Positions 28,741-39,497 of a DNA stretch of 64,000 nt are shown piece by piece (within the stretch, counting starts at the first letter, position 1; each line of letters starts with the position of its first letter). Under the pieces are notes generated by a model. It saw only the letters and a program-made list of their open reading frames with translations. It was not told where the DNA came from and made no database searches. Source of the DNA: Sphingomonadales bacterium (GTDB taxonomy: Bacteria > Pseudomonadota > Alphaproteobacteria > Sphingomonadales > Sphingomonadaceae). The position numbers and the translations under genes were made by a program. Where the stretch lies: the NCBI GenBank assembly GCA_025351405.1, contig JANXVZ010000019.1, positions 19,929-83,928 of the forward strand, given 5' to 3'.

Positions 28741-29871
28741 ATGAAGATCGCCATATTGCGTGAAACCGCCGATGCAGAGCCACGCGTCGCCGCGACGCCG
28801 GAAACCGTCAAGAAACTCATTGCACTCGGCGCCACCGTTGCAGTGGAAAGCGGCGCCGGCGCAGGTGCCAACATCTCCGATGCCGCCTATGGCGATGCGG
28901 GTGCAACCGTGGGCGACCGCGGCGCGACGATCGCCGACGCCGGCCTGATCCTGGCGGTGCAGGGGCCGGCCGCTGCCGACCTGCCCGGCGTCAAGCCCGG
29001 TGCGATGCTTGCCGCCATCCTGTCGCCGTTCGCCGACCGGGCGCGCATCGACGGCTATGCCGCTGCCGGGCTGACGACGATGGCGATGGAATTGATGCCG
29101 CGCATCACCCGGGCGCAATCGATGGACGTGCTGTCGTCGCAATCCAACCTCGCGGGCTACAAATCGGTGATCGACGCGGCCGAGGCCTATGGTCGTGCTT
29201 TTCCGATGATGATGACCGCTGCGGGCACGATTTCGGCGGCGCGCGTGTTCGTCATGGGGGTCGGCGTTGCCGGCCTGCAGGCGATTGCCACGGCGCGGCG
29301 CCTCGGCGCGCTGGTTTCGGCGACCGATGTGCGCGCCGCGACCAAGGAACAGATTGAATCGCTGGGTGCCAAGGCGATCTTCGTCGAGGCCGTCAAGGGC
29401 ATCGAGGGCGAGGGCAGCGGTGGTTATGCCAGCGAGATGTCGGACGAATACAAGGCGGCGCAGGCCGAGCTGGTGTCCGCGCATATCGCCAAGCAGGATA
29501 TCGTCATCACCACGGCGCTCATCCCCGGCCGGCCGGCACCGCGACTGGTGTCGGACGCCCAGATCGCAACGATGCGGCCGGGCTCGATCCTCGTCGATCT
29601 GGCGGTCGAAAGTGGCGGCAACGTCGAAGGCTCGCGCCCCGGCGAAATCGTCGAGGTTCACGGTGTCAAGATCATCGGCCATCGCAACGCCGCCGGGCGC
29701 CTGGCGGCGGACGCGTCGGCGCTATATTCGCGAAACCTGTATAACTTTATCAATGCCTTCTGGGACAAGGAAGCGAAGACCGCAGCCTTTGCGCCCGACG
29801 ACGACATCGTCAAGGGTGTCAAGCTAACCGAGGGCGGCAAGGTCGTCCATGAACGCCTGACGGCCGCCTGA
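28741..29871 (+). CDS. pntAA: NAD(P)+ transhydrogenase alpha subunit, part 1
   Basis: This is the NAD(H)-binding domain I of proton-translocating transhydrogenase, which makes NADPH from NADH using the proton gradient. The 376-aa product has AlaDH/PNT folds: MKIAILRETADAEPRVAATP at the start, RITRAQSMDVLSSQSNLAGY, and the Rossmann loop VMGVGVAGLQAIATARRLGA. The alpha chain is split, as in Rhodospirillum, with the membrane part on pntAB. A GGGGGA ribosome site lies 5-6 bp before the ATG. Confidence 0.97.
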   Translation: MKIAILRETADAEPRVAATPETVKKLIALGATVAVESGAGAGANISDAAYGDAGATVGDRGATIADAGLILAVQGPAAADLPGVKPGAMLAAILSPFADRARIDGYAAAGLTTMAMELMPRITRAQSMDVLSSQSNLAGYKSVIDAAEAYGRAFPMMMTAAGTISAARVFVMGVGVAGLQAIATARRLGALVSATDVRAATKEQIESLGAKAIFVEAVKGIEGEGSGGYASEMSDEYKAAQAELVSAHIAKQDIVITTALIPGRPAPRLVSDAQIATMRPGSILVDLAVESGGNVEGSRPGEIVEVHGVKIIGHRNAAGRLAADASALYSRNLYNFINAFWDKEAKTAAFAPDDDIVKGVKLTEGGKVVHERLTAA

Positions 29872-29882
29872 GGAGAGACACC

Positions 29883-30188
29883 ATGGAATTCCTTTCGATC
29901 CTCTCCATCTTCGTGATGGCCTGCTTCGTCGGCTATTATGTCGTCTGGTCGGTCACCCCGGCGCTGCACACGCCGCTGATGGCGGTGACCAATGCCATTT
30001 CGAGCGTCATTATCGTTGGCGCGCTGATTGCATCTTCGGCGGCGGCGGGTGGTTCTGAAACCTCCAAGTGGCTGGGGCTGCTGGCGGTGGTCCTGGCCAG
30101 CGTCAACATCTTCGGGGGCTTTGCCGTCACCCGGCGGATGCTCGCGATGTACAAGAAAAAAGACAAAAAGCCGGCGGCTGCAAAGTAA
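29883..30188 (+). CDS. pntAB: NAD(P)+ transhydrogenase alpha subunit, part 2
   Basis: This 101-aa membrane subunit supplies part of domain II, the proton channel. Three hydrophobic helices are visible: FLSILSIFVMACFVGYYVVW, an AISSVIIVGALIASSAA stretch and WLGLLAVVLASVNIFGGFAV, ending in a Lys-rich cytoplasmic tail. TPALHTPLMAVTNAISSVI is the family signature. AGGAGA lies 6-7 bp before the ATG, and the gene is 11 bp after pntAA. Confidence 0.97.
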   Translation: MEFLSILSIFVMACFVGYYVVWSVTPALHTPLMAVTNAISSVIIVGALIASSAAAGGSETSKWLGLLAVVLASVNIFGGFAVTRRMLAMYKKKDKKPAAAK

Positions 30189-30213
30189 GCACGCGGGATA
30201 GGGGCACGATATC

Positions 30214-31638
30214 ATGACAGCCGAAGCCGTTACCGCCACGCCCGCCTGGGCCATGCTCGCCTATCTTGTCGCGGGCGTGTTGTTCATCCTGTCGCTGCGC
30301 GGACTTTCATCGCCGGAATCGAGCCAGCGCGGCAACCGCAACGGCATGATCGGCATGGCCATCGCGGTCATCACGACGCTGGTCCTGCACGGTGTCGGCC
30401 TGCCGCTCATCCTCGGCGCCATCGCCATCGGCGGTTCGATCGGCTGGTTCATCGCCCAGAAGATCAAGATGACCGCGATGCCCGAACTTGTGGCGGGCTT
30501 CCACAGCCTTGTCGGCATGGCCGCCGTGCTGGTCGGCTGTGCGGCCTATCTCAACCCGGCGGCATTCGGCATCCTCGACGCCGCCACCGGAGAAATCCAT
30601 GCGGTCAGCCGTATCGAGATGGGGCTTGGCGTCGCCATCGGTGCAATCACCTTCTCGGGTTCGGTCATCGCCTTTCTCAAGCTTTCGGGGCGGATGGGCG
30701 GCAACCCGATCATGCTCCCCGGTCGCCACATCATCAACCTGGGGCTTCTGGTCGGCATCCTCGGCCTCGTCGGCTATTTCGTCACCGACCAGAGCCCCTG
30801 GGTGTTCTTCACCATCACCGGGTTGAGCTTCATCATCGGCTTTCTGCTGATCATCCCGATCGGCGGGGCGGACATGCCGGTCGTCATCTCGATGCTCAAC
30901 AGCTATTCGGGCTGGGCCGCCGCGGCGATGGGTTTCACCCTGCAGAACACCGCGATGATCATCACCGGGGCCCTTGTCGGCTCATCGGGCGCGATTCTCA
31001 GCTACATCATGTGCAAGGCGATGAACCGCAGCTTCATCAGCGTCATCGCCGGCGGCTTCGGCGCGGCGCCGGAAGCGGCGGGCGGCAAGGGCGGCGGCGT
31101 CCAGAAGGCCTACAAGGCCGGGTCGGCCGAAGATGCTGCCTTCATCATGCAAAACGCCGAAAGCGTCATCATCGTGCCAGGCTATGGCATGGCCGTCAGC
31201 CAGGCGCAGCACGCGCTGCGTGAAATGGGCGACCTGCTCAAGAAGGAAGGCGTCAAGGTCAGCTATGCCATCCACCCCGTCGCCGGGCGGATGCCGGGCC
31301 ACATGAACGTCCTGCTCGCCGAAGCCAACGTACCATATGACGAGGTCTTCGAACTCGAGGACATCAACAGCGACTTTGCCCAGGCCGACGTCGCCTTTGT
31401 CATCGGCGCCAACGATGTCACCAATCCCGCCGCCAAGACCGACAAGACGTCACCCATCTACGGCATGCCGGTTCTCGACGTCGAAAAGGCCAAGACCGTG
31501 TTGTTCATCAAGCGCTCGATGGGCGGGGTGGGTTATGCCGGCGTCGACAACGAGGTGTTCTACATGGATAACACCATGATGCTGCTGGCCGATGCAAAGA
31601 AGATGGTCGAAACCATCGTCAAGGCGCTGGGGCACTAG
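30214..31638 (+). CDS. pntB: NAD(P)+ transhydrogenase beta subunit
   Basis: The 474-aa beta subunit has about nine N-terminal membrane helices (rest of domain II, including KMTAMPELVAGFHSLVGMAA and LNSYSGWAAAAMGF) and the NADP(H)-binding domain III at the C-terminus: VPGYGMAVSQAQHALREM, HPVAGRMPGHMNVLLAEA and IGANDVTNPAAKTDKTSPIY. It is last in the operon with pntAA and pntAB, 25 bp after pntAB. msrA converges from the other side after a 23-bp gap. Confidence 0.98.
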   Translation: MTAEAVTATPAWAMLAYLVAGVLFILSLRGLSSPESSQRGNRNGMIGMAIAVITTLVLHGVGLPLILGAIAIGGSIGWFIAQKIKMTAMPELVAGFHSLVGMAAVLVGCAAYLNPAAFGILDAATGEIHAVSRIEMGLGVAIGAITFSGSVIAFLKLSGRMGGNPIMLPGRHIINLGLLVGILGLVGYFVTDQSPWVFFTITGLSFIIGFLLIIPIGGADMPVVISMLNSYSGWAAAAMGFTLQNTAMIITGALVGSSGAILSYIMCKAMNRSFISVIAGGFGAAPEAAGGKGGGVQKAYKAGSAEDAAFIMQNAESVIIVPGYGMAVSQAQHALREMGDLLKKEGVKVSYAIHPVAGRMPGHMNVLLAEANVPYDEVFELEDINSDFAQADVAFVIGANDVTNPAAKTDKTSPIYGMPVLDVEKAKTVLFIKRSMGGVGYAGVDNEVFYMDNTMMLLADAKKMVETIVKALGH

Positions 31639-31661
31639 ACCCCGTTGCGCCGAGGGCGGTT

Positions 31662-32339
31662 TCAGCCGACCGCCTTCTCGCTCCACAGCTTAGGCAACCG
31701 CGCCTTGAACGCCACCAGCTTGGGCGCATCGTTTATGACGATGTACGGGTAGTCCGGGTTCAGTTTCAGAAAATTCTGGTGATAGGCTTCTGCGGGATAG
31801 AAGGTCTTTCCAGCCTCGATGGTGGTGACGATCTTGCCCGGCCAGACCTTTGCGGCGCCGAGCTGCGCGATATAGGCCCGCGCCAGTTTCGCCTGCTCCG
31901 GAGTCTGCGCGAAGATCGTGCTCCGGTACTGGCTGCCGCTGTCGGGGCCCTGGTGATTCAGCTCGGTCGGATTGTGCGCAACCGAGAAGAACACCCGCAG
32001 CAACGTGCCATAGCTGACCATGGCCGGGTCATATTTGACCTCGACCGATTCCGCATGGCCCGTCAGGCCACTGCCGACGACTTCATAATGTGCCGTAATC
32101 GCCGCGCCGCCGGCATAGCCCGAGCGCACCGAGCGCACCCCGGCAACATGTTCAAACACCGCTTCGACGCCCCAGAAACAGCCGCCGGCGAACACCGCCG
32201 TCTGCAGCGGGCCGGTCTTCAACTGTGCGTCGGTGGCGGCAACCGGCGCAACGACGGTCGGCTCCGCCGCGGTGGCAAGGTTGGTGAGTGCAGCGCCGGC
32301 CAGCAACGCACCGGCGGCAAGAAGATACACGGGTTTCAC
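31662..32339 (-). CDS. msrA: Exported peptide methionine (S)-S-oxide reductase
   Basis: MsrA repairs the S-epimer of methionine sulfoxide in oxidised proteins. The 225-aa product has the catalytic AVFAGGCFWGVEAVFEHVAGV (nucleophilic Cys in GCFWG), VRSGYAGG, HAESVEVKYDP and the late YPAEAYHQNFLKLNP block. Unlike most cytosolic MsrA it begins with a signal peptide (MKPVYLLAAGALLAGAALTN). The start is GTG 32339, 4 bp after the msrB stop. Together they form a secreted repair pair for the periplasm. Confidence 0.95.
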   Translation of the reverse strand: MKPVYLLAAGALLAGAALTNLATAAEPTVVAPVAATDAQLKTGPLQTAVFAGGCFWGVEAVFEHVAGVRSVRSGYAGGAAITAHYEVVGSGLTGHAESVEVKYDPAMVSYGTLLRVFFSVAHNPTELNHQGPDSGSQYRSTIFAQTPEQAKLARAYIAQLGAAKVWPGKIVTTIEAGKTFYPAEAYHQNFLKLNPDYPYIVINDAPKLVAFKARLPKLWSEKAVG

Positions 32340-32343
32340 CGGA

Positions 32344-32841
32344 TCAGGCCTTGCTGGGAGTGAAGGTCATGGCGACACCGTTCATGCAATAGCGCAGGCC
32401 TGTCGGCCTCGGCCCGTCATCGAAGACATGGCCGAGATGGCCGCCGCAGCGCGCGCAATGGACTTCGGTGCGCGCCATCAGGAAGCTGGTGTCGGTAGTG
32501 GCGCCGATGGCATTGGGCAGCGGTGCCCAAAAGCTCGGCCAGCCGGTGCCGCTGTCGAACTTGGTTTTCGATGCAAACAGCGGCAAAGCGCAGCCCTTGC
32601 AGGCAAACGTGCCGGCACGGTGCTCCTCGTTAAGCGGGGAGGTGAAGGCCCGTTCGGTGCCTTCCTCCCGCAGAACGGCATAGGCGGCTGGCGAAAGCTT
32701 CGCCCGCCATTGCGCTTCGGTGAGCACATAGGAGAATTTTTTCGTGGCCGCCGCCAGCGCCGGCTGTTCGGTGAAACGCAGGAAGGGCAAGGCGGCAACG
32801 CCCCCGAGCCCGGCGACGACGAAGGTGCGGCGACTGATCAT
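32344..32841 (-). CDS. msrB: Exported peptide methionine (R)-S-oxide reductase
   Basis: MsrB repairs the R-epimer. The 165-aa protein has two zinc-binding CxxC pairs (FACKGC and VHCARC), [16 protein letters not shown] and the catalytic [12 protein letters not shown]. Its N-terminus [20 protein letters not shown] is a Tat-type signal (S/T-R-R-x-F), pointing to export in folded form, which suits a metal-binding enzyme. It leads the msrB-msrA pair. Confidence 0.95.
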   Translation of the reverse strand: MISRRTFVVAGLGGVAALPFLRFTEQPALAAATKKFSYVLTEAQWRAKLSPAAYAVLREEGTERAFTSPLNEEHRAGTFACKGCALPLFASKTKFDSGTGWPSFWAPLPNAIGATTDTSFLMARTEVHCARCGGHLGHVFDDGPRPTGLRYCMNGVAMTFTPSKA

Positions 32842-32891
32842 GCCTTCCTATACGCGGGCCGCGGCCAAAAGGTTACGATGCGCCGCGGGAC

Positions 32892-34055
32892 TCAGCGACG
32901 CATCGCCAGCCATGCCTTGCCCTGCGTTCCGGCCAGCGCAACAAGATCGCCGAGCGTTTCGTTGACATCGATCAGGTGCAAGCCCCAGCTTTCGACGATC
33001 TTGCCATCATAGACGACATCGCCGCCGATCCTGTCGGTACGTGGGTCTGTGGCATCGGCTTCGGTGCGCACGGCGAGCACATGGGCGCCGCCGGGCGCCA
33101 GGCATTCGGCGGACAGCAAGCCGGGCAGGGCGACGAACGGGGTCTTCACCACGGCACCCCTGGCCCATTCCACCGGCGGCGCGGCGTTGTCGACGATGGC
33201 AGCCCCGTTCGGCAACATGGCACGAAGCGTCGCCCGGCCCCCTCCGAGTGCCGCCGGATTGGTGCATGCCACCTCCATGCCCGGCACTGCCGTTCGGCCA
33301 AAGCGGCTGTCTGCCGGCGGTATCATCCCGTCGCGAAACGATACCCAGGCCAGCACACATCCCGTCTGGCTGGCGGCGTGGCAGAGCGGCGTCGATTTCA
33401 GGTCACCGCCGACGTCCTTGCCGATCGGCACCAGGACATTGTTGCCCGGCAGATATGCGGAAATCACCTGTGCAGCGACCGGCCGTCCTTCGATGGCGTT
33501 TTGCAGCAGCGCCTTCAGCAGCCCGCTGCCCTGGCTGTGACCGATCAGGATGACACCCCGGCCCTTGTTGTCGCGGGCGAGATAATCGGCCCAGGCGGCG
33601 GCGACATCGCGATAGGCCATGACACGGTCCGCCGTCGTGGCGCGCCCGGCGAGAACGTCGCGCAACGCCTTCAGCGTGACCTGGCGATACATCGGCGCAA
33701 AGGTCCGGCAGACGCTGCGGAAGGCGGCGAACTGGACCTTTGCGACGTTGGTTTCGGCGGCATGGGCAATCATGTCGCTATTGTCGGTCTGGTCGGTCGA
33801 GACGGTGGGATAGACATAGAAACAGTCGATGCCCGGGCCAGTGCGGGGCACCGCCCCCGGTTCCACCTGTGTTTTGCCATTGGCGGCGACGCTGGTGACG
33901 GCGGTGTCGCCGCCGCATGCATCGGCGCGGCCGGGACGACACAGCCAGTTTGCGTCCTGCGTATAATCCGGTGCGCCATAGGCCGCTGGGGCCTGGGCAA
34001 CGACCGGCGCCGACAGCAGCGCGGCGACCATTGCGACGACGTGCGTCAAACGCAT
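32892..34055 (-). CDS. DUF3089 family alpha/beta-hydrolase-like exported protein
   Basis: This 387-aa protein begins with a signal peptide (MRLTHVVAMVAALLSAPVVA). The mature part has the DUF3089 features: WLCRPGR, the PGIDCFYVYPTVSTD segment, and a nucleophile elbow GHSQGSGLLKALL typical of alpha/beta hydrolases. The late VVYDGKIVESWGLHLIDVNE is also conserved-looking. Substrate unknown; family members are presumed esterases. The start is one base after the FadJ-like stop, so it is probably in that transcript. Confidence 0.8.
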   Translation of the reverse strand: MRLTHVVAMVAALLSAPVVAQAPAAYGAPDYTQDANWLCRPGRADACGGDTAVTSVAANGKTQVEPGAVPRTGPGIDCFYVYPTVSTDQTDNSDMIAHAAETNVAKVQFAAFRSVCRTFAPMYRQVTLKALRDVLAGRATTADRVMAYRDVAAAWADYLARDNKGRGVILIGHSQGSGLLKALLQNAIEGRPVAAQVISAYLPGNNVLVPIGKDVGGDLKSTPLCHAASQTGCVLAWVSFRDGMIPPADSRFGRTAVPGMEVACTNPAALGGGRATLRAMLPNGAAIVDNAAPPVEWARGAVVKTPFVALPGLLSAECLAPGGAHVLAVRTEADATDPRTDRIGGDVVYDGKIVESWGLHLIDVNETLGDLVALAGTQGKAWLAMRR

Positions 34056-34056
34056 C

Positions 34057-36105
<2,049 letters not shown>

Positions 36106-36233
36106 TCTGCTCTCCCCAGAGGCACGACTGAAAGCGTGATTTGTCCCGTTCATAGCAGGCCCGGCGGCAGAGGCGAGGCCCGAAACAGGCTTTGCGGCTT
36201 GCCCGTCGAATCCGCCTCGGCTATCGCTTGGGG

Positions 36234-36551
36234 ATGCAGACGCGCACCGCCATCAAGGGCCTGTTCTACCGCGCCGTGCCGCCGGCGTTGTGCATCCTGC
36301 TGATCGGATATTTCGTCTTCCACGCCGTCGGCGGGCCAAATGGCATCGTCGCCTGGAAAGGTTACCGCGCCGAGCGGACACAGCTCGCGGCGAAGGTATC
36401 CGCCAGCGCGGAGGCGAAGGCGGCGCTCGAGCGCGAGGTAAAGCTGCTCGACCCGCGCAAGGTCGACCCCGATCTTGCCGACGAACTGGTCCGCAAGAAC
36501 CTCAATGTGGTCAAGCCGGACGAGGTCATCGTCCCGCTCGACCAGAAATAG
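36234..36551 (+). CDS. ftsB: Septum formation initiator, FtsB/DivIC-like
   Basis: FtsB is a small bitopic divisome protein that links FtsQ and FtsL. The 105-aa product has one N-terminal transmembrane helix ([15 protein letters not shown]) and then a short coiled coil ([19 protein letters not shown]), with the late conserved [20 protein letters not shown]. Its place just before pdhA matches alphaproteobacteria. ATG 36234 is chosen; the frame stays open to ATG 36192, which would add 14 basic residues to the N-terminus. Confidence 0.85.
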   Translation: MQTRTAIKGLFYRAVPPALCILLIGYFVFHAVGGPNGIVAWKGYRAERTQLAAKVSASAEAKAALEREVKLLDPRKVDPDLADELVRKNLNVVKPDEVIVPLDQK

Positions 36552-36626
36552 TCCCGCATCTAAGGGCTTGAAGCGGCGGCCAGCAGGCTCCTATACGGGG
36601 GCTGAAATACCCGAAAGGCCGGCATC

Positions 36627-37688
36627 TTGGCTCGTTCCGCACCCGCAAAAACGCCTGCAAAGGTTGCGACCGTTCCGGAGACGCCCGGCTGGCCACGCCC
36701 TGCCGAACCGAAACGGTACAAGGCCGATGGTCCGGAACTGCTGGCGATGTATCGCGAGATGCTGTTGATCCGCCGCTTCGAGGAGCGCGCCGGCCAGCTT
36801 TACGGCATGGGAATGATTGGCGGTTTCTGCCATCTCTATATCGGCCAGGAAGCCGTTGTCACCGGGATGCAGGGCGCGTTGCGGGCAACCGATTCGGTTA
36901 TTACCGGCTATCGTGATCACGGCCACATGATAGCGGCGGGGATCGACCCAAAGGTGGTCATGGCGGAGCTTACTGGGCGCGCTGCCGGCATTTCCAAGGG
37001 CAAGGGCGGCTCGATGCACATGTTCTCGGTCGAGCATGGTTTCTACGGCGGCCATGGCATCGTCGCGGCGCAGGTGCCGCTCGGCACCGGCCTGGGATTT
37101 GCCCATAAATACAAGGGCGATGGCGGCATTGCCGTGACATATTTCGGCGATGGCGCATCGAACCAGGGCCAGGTGTATGAAAGCTTCAACATGGCCGAGC
37201 TGTGGAAGTTGCCGGTCATTTATGTCATTGAAAACAATCAATATGCGATGGGCACCAGCGTCAATCGCTCGTCGTCGGAGGACCAGCTTTACCGCCGCGG
37301 CGAAAGCTTCCGGGTGCCGGGGTTGCAGGTCGATGGCATGGACGTTCTGGCCGTGCGCGGCGCGGCAGACGCTGCCGTTGCCTGGGTGCGCGCCGGCAAG
37401 GGGCCGTTGCTGCTTGAAATGAAGACCTATCGTTATCGCGGCCATTCGATGTCCGACCCGGCAAAATACCGGTCACGCGAGGAAGTGCAGGCGATGCGCG
37501 ACAAGTCCGACCCGATCGAGCACGCCAAGAAGGAATTGATCGAAATGGGCGCGGCGACCGAGGCGTCGTTGAAAGAGCTTGAAAAGGACATCCGTGCCAT
37601 CGTCGCCGAGGCCGCGGATTTCGCCGAACAGACCCCTGAGCCCGATGCGGCCGAACTTTATACCGATGTGCTGGTGGGGAAATACTGA
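36627..37688 (+). CDS. pdhA: Pyruvate dehydrogenase E1 component, alpha subunit
   Basis: This thiamine-diphosphate-dependent subunit decarboxylates pyruvate. The 353-aa protein has [19 protein letters not shown] at the N-terminus, [24 protein letters not shown], and the ThDP/Mg motif GDGASNQG...ENN. The family phosphorylation-loop-like [18 protein letters not shown] is present. The start is a TTG at 36627; the residues before MYREML are poorly conserved, so the exact N-terminus is uncertain. Its TGA overlaps the pdhB ATG. Confidence 0.97.
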   Translation: MARSAPAKTPAKVATVPETPGWPRPAEPKRYKADGPELLAMYREMLLIRRFEERAGQLYGMGMIGGFCHLYIGQEAVVTGMQGALRATDSVITGYRDHGHMIAAGIDPKVVMAELTGRAAGISKGKGGSMHMFSVEHGFYGGHGIVAAQVPLGTGLGFAHKYKGDGGIAVTYFGDGASNQGQVYESFNMAELWKLPVIYVIENNQYAMGTSVNRSSSEDQLYRRGESFRVPGLQVDGMDVLAVRGAADAAVAWVRAGKGPLLLEMKTYRYRGHSMSDPAKYRSREEVQAMRDKSDPIEHAKKELIEMGAATEASLKELEKDIRAIVAEAADFAEQTPEPDAAELYTDVLVGKY

Positions 37689-39067
37689 TGCCCGAAATCA
37701 AGCTCCCCGCGATGTCGCCGACGATGGAAGAAGGCACGCTGGCCAAATGGCTGGTCAAGGAAGGCGACACCGTCAAGCCAGGCGACGTCCTTGCCGAGAT
37801 CGAGACCGACAAGGCGACGATGGAACTGGAAGCCGATGAGGGCGGGGTGGTGTCGAAGCTTCACGTCGCCGCGGGGTCGGAAGGCGTCAAGGTCGGGACG
37901 CTGATCGCGACGATTGCGGGGGAAGGCGAGGAGGCTGCCGCTCCTGCTGCTCCTCTCCCGCTCGCGGAAGGGGCCGGGGGTGGGAAGTCTCCCCCGCCAG
38001 CACCGGCCGCCCCGGCAGAAGCGCCCAAGCCGGCGCCTGTCGCCAAGGATTCCCCACCCCCAGCCCCTCCCGCGAGCGGGGCAGAAACGATGCACCGCCA
38101 GACCGTCCGCGAGGCCCTGCGCGACGCCATGGCCGAGGAAATGCGCACCACGCCCGAAGTCTTCGTGATGGGCGAGGAGGTTGCCGAATACCAGGGCGCC
38201 TACAAGGTCACGCAAGGGTTGCTGGAGGAATTCGGCGCCACCCGGGTCGTCGATACGCCGATCACCGAATATGGTTTCGCCGGGCTCGGCACCGGCGCGG
38301 CGATGGGCGGGCTGCGGCCAATCGTCGAGTTCATGACCTTCAATTTCGCCATGCAGGCGATCGACCACATCATCAATTCGGCAGCCAAGACCAATTACAT
38401 GAGCGGCGGCCAGATGCGCTGCCCGATCGTGTTTCGCGGTCCCAACGGCGCCGCCTCGCGGGTGGCGGCGCAGCACAGCCAGAACTACGGGCCCTGGTAT
38501 GCCAGCGTGCCGGGGTTGGTGGTGATCGCGCCCTACAGCGCCGCTGATGCGAAGGGCTTGCTGAAAAGCGCCATCCGGTCCCCCGACCCGGTGGTGTTCC
38601 TCGAAAACGAACTGCTCTACGGTCAGAGCTTCGACGTGCCTGAAGGCGATATCGCGGTGCCGATCGGCAAGGCATCGGTGGTGCGGTCCGGCAAGGACGT
38701 GACGGTGGTGAGCTATTCGATCGGCGTAGGCGTGGCGCTGGAGGCAGCCAAGATCCTCGCCGAACAGGGCATCGACGCCGAAATCGTCGATTTGCGCACG
38801 CTGCGGCCATTGGATAGCGCGACGGTGCTGGCATCGCTGAAAAAGACCAACCGCATGGTCGTCGTGGAGGAAGGCTGGCCAACTTGCTCGATCGCGTCGG
38901 AGATCATCGCCATCGCAATGGAGCAGGGCTTCGACGACCTAGACGCGCCGGTGCTGCGGGTGACCAATGTCGATGTGCCGCTGCCCTATGCGGCGAATCT
39001 GGAGAAGTTGGCGCTGTTGAAGGTCGAGGATGTGGTGACGGCGGCGAAGAAGGTTTGCTACCGGTGA
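37688..39067 (+). CDS. pdhB: Pyruvate dehydrogenase E1 beta with N-terminal lipoyl domain
   Basis: E1 beta forms the heterotetramer with PdhA. The 459-aa protein is a fusion found in alphaproteobacteria: a lipoyl domain (residues 1-78, lipoyl-lysine K42 in [10 protein letters not shown]), a low-complexity Ala/Pro linker (about 85-130), then the transketolase-type beta subunit ([33 protein letters not shown]) ending in AAKKVCYR. The linker DNA contains CCTCTCCCG-type runs reminiscent of the repeat modules in the downstream DUF559 gene. The stop overlaps the GTG of the next, foreign-looking gene. Confidence 0.97.
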   Translation: MPEIKLPAMSPTMEEGTLAKWLVKEGDTVKPGDVLAEIETDKATMELEADEGGVVSKLHVAAGSEGVKVGTLIATIAGEGEEAAAPAAPLPLAEGAGGGKSPPPAPAAPAEAPKPAPVAKDSPPPAPPASGAETMHRQTVREALRDAMAEEMRTTPEVFVMGEEVAEYQGAYKVTQGLLEEFGATRVVDTPITEYGFAGLGTGAAMGGLRPIVEFMTFNFAMQAIDHIINSAAKTNYMSGGQMRCPIVFRGPNGAASRVAAQHSQNYGPWYASVPGLVVIAPYSAADAKGLLKSAIRSPDPVVFLENELLYGQSFDVPEGDIAVPIGKASVVRSGKDVTVVSYSIGVGVALEAAKILAEQGIDAEIVDLRTLRPLDSATVLASLKKTNRMVVVEEGWPTCSIASEIIAIAMEQGFDDLDAPVLRVTNVDVPLPYAANLEKLALLKVEDVVTAAKKVCYR

Positions 39068-39495
39068 GGCTGGCTCCGTTTTTTTCCACGCCGTTCGCGT
39101 CGGGCGATTTGTGCACAAATCGCGTTGTTCTGGCAGTGCTAGCAGCTGCGATTGTGGCACCGATAGTGTTTTATTTTACGGTATCTCCCTCAACTGTTCT
39201 ACACTTTCCTCCAGTGTTGTTATTCGCGCTTATTTACGGGTTTCCGATTTCGCTGGTGGCTACCGTAATAGCCCTACCCGTCGTTCTTTATGTCGGAAGA
39301 ATTTTAGGTTTTAGTCCTGCTCTGGCTGTTTTCTCAGACGCGCTTGGCGGACCTGGAGTTGGTCTCATCGTTGTTGGTTGGACGGGAAAGCCGAAAGACA
39401 TTGCCGTAGTGTTTGCCGCGATTTTGGCTGGTCTCTTTGCCGGCTCGGTTGCTGGGCTGATTGGCATAGATACAAAGAAATTGGGGAGCCGTTAA
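39064..39495 (+). CDS. Low-GC orphan membrane protein inserted between pdhB and pdhC
   Basis: I do not recognise this family. The 143-aa product has three or four membrane helices: [19 protein letters not shown], then [20 protein letters not shown] running into [16 protein letters not shown], and [18 protein letters not shown], with a [16 protein letters not shown] loop. By hand count 39121-39480 is about 50% GC (179 of 360) against about 65% around it, and rare A/T-ending codons are frequent. The GTG at 39064 overlaps the pdhB TGA. The stop is 2 bp before the pdhC GTG, and GGGGAG near its end serves pdhC. PDH operons do not normally contain such a gene, so recent acquisition is likely. Confidence 0.7.
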   Translation: MRLAPFFSTPFASGDLCTNRVVLAVLAAAIVAPIVFYFTVSPSTVLHFPPVLLFALIYGFPISLVATVIALPVVLYVGRILGFSPALAVFSDALGGPGVGLIVVGWTGKPKDIAVVFAAILAGLFAGSVAGLIGIDTKKLGSR

Positions 39496-39497
39496 TC

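Noticed and set aside
37930..38100. CCTCTCCCG-type runs in the pdhB linker as another copy of the DUF559 repeat module
   Set aside because: They share only short runs with the module; no hairpin pair and no nuclease gene, and the region encodes a normal Ala/Pro linker.
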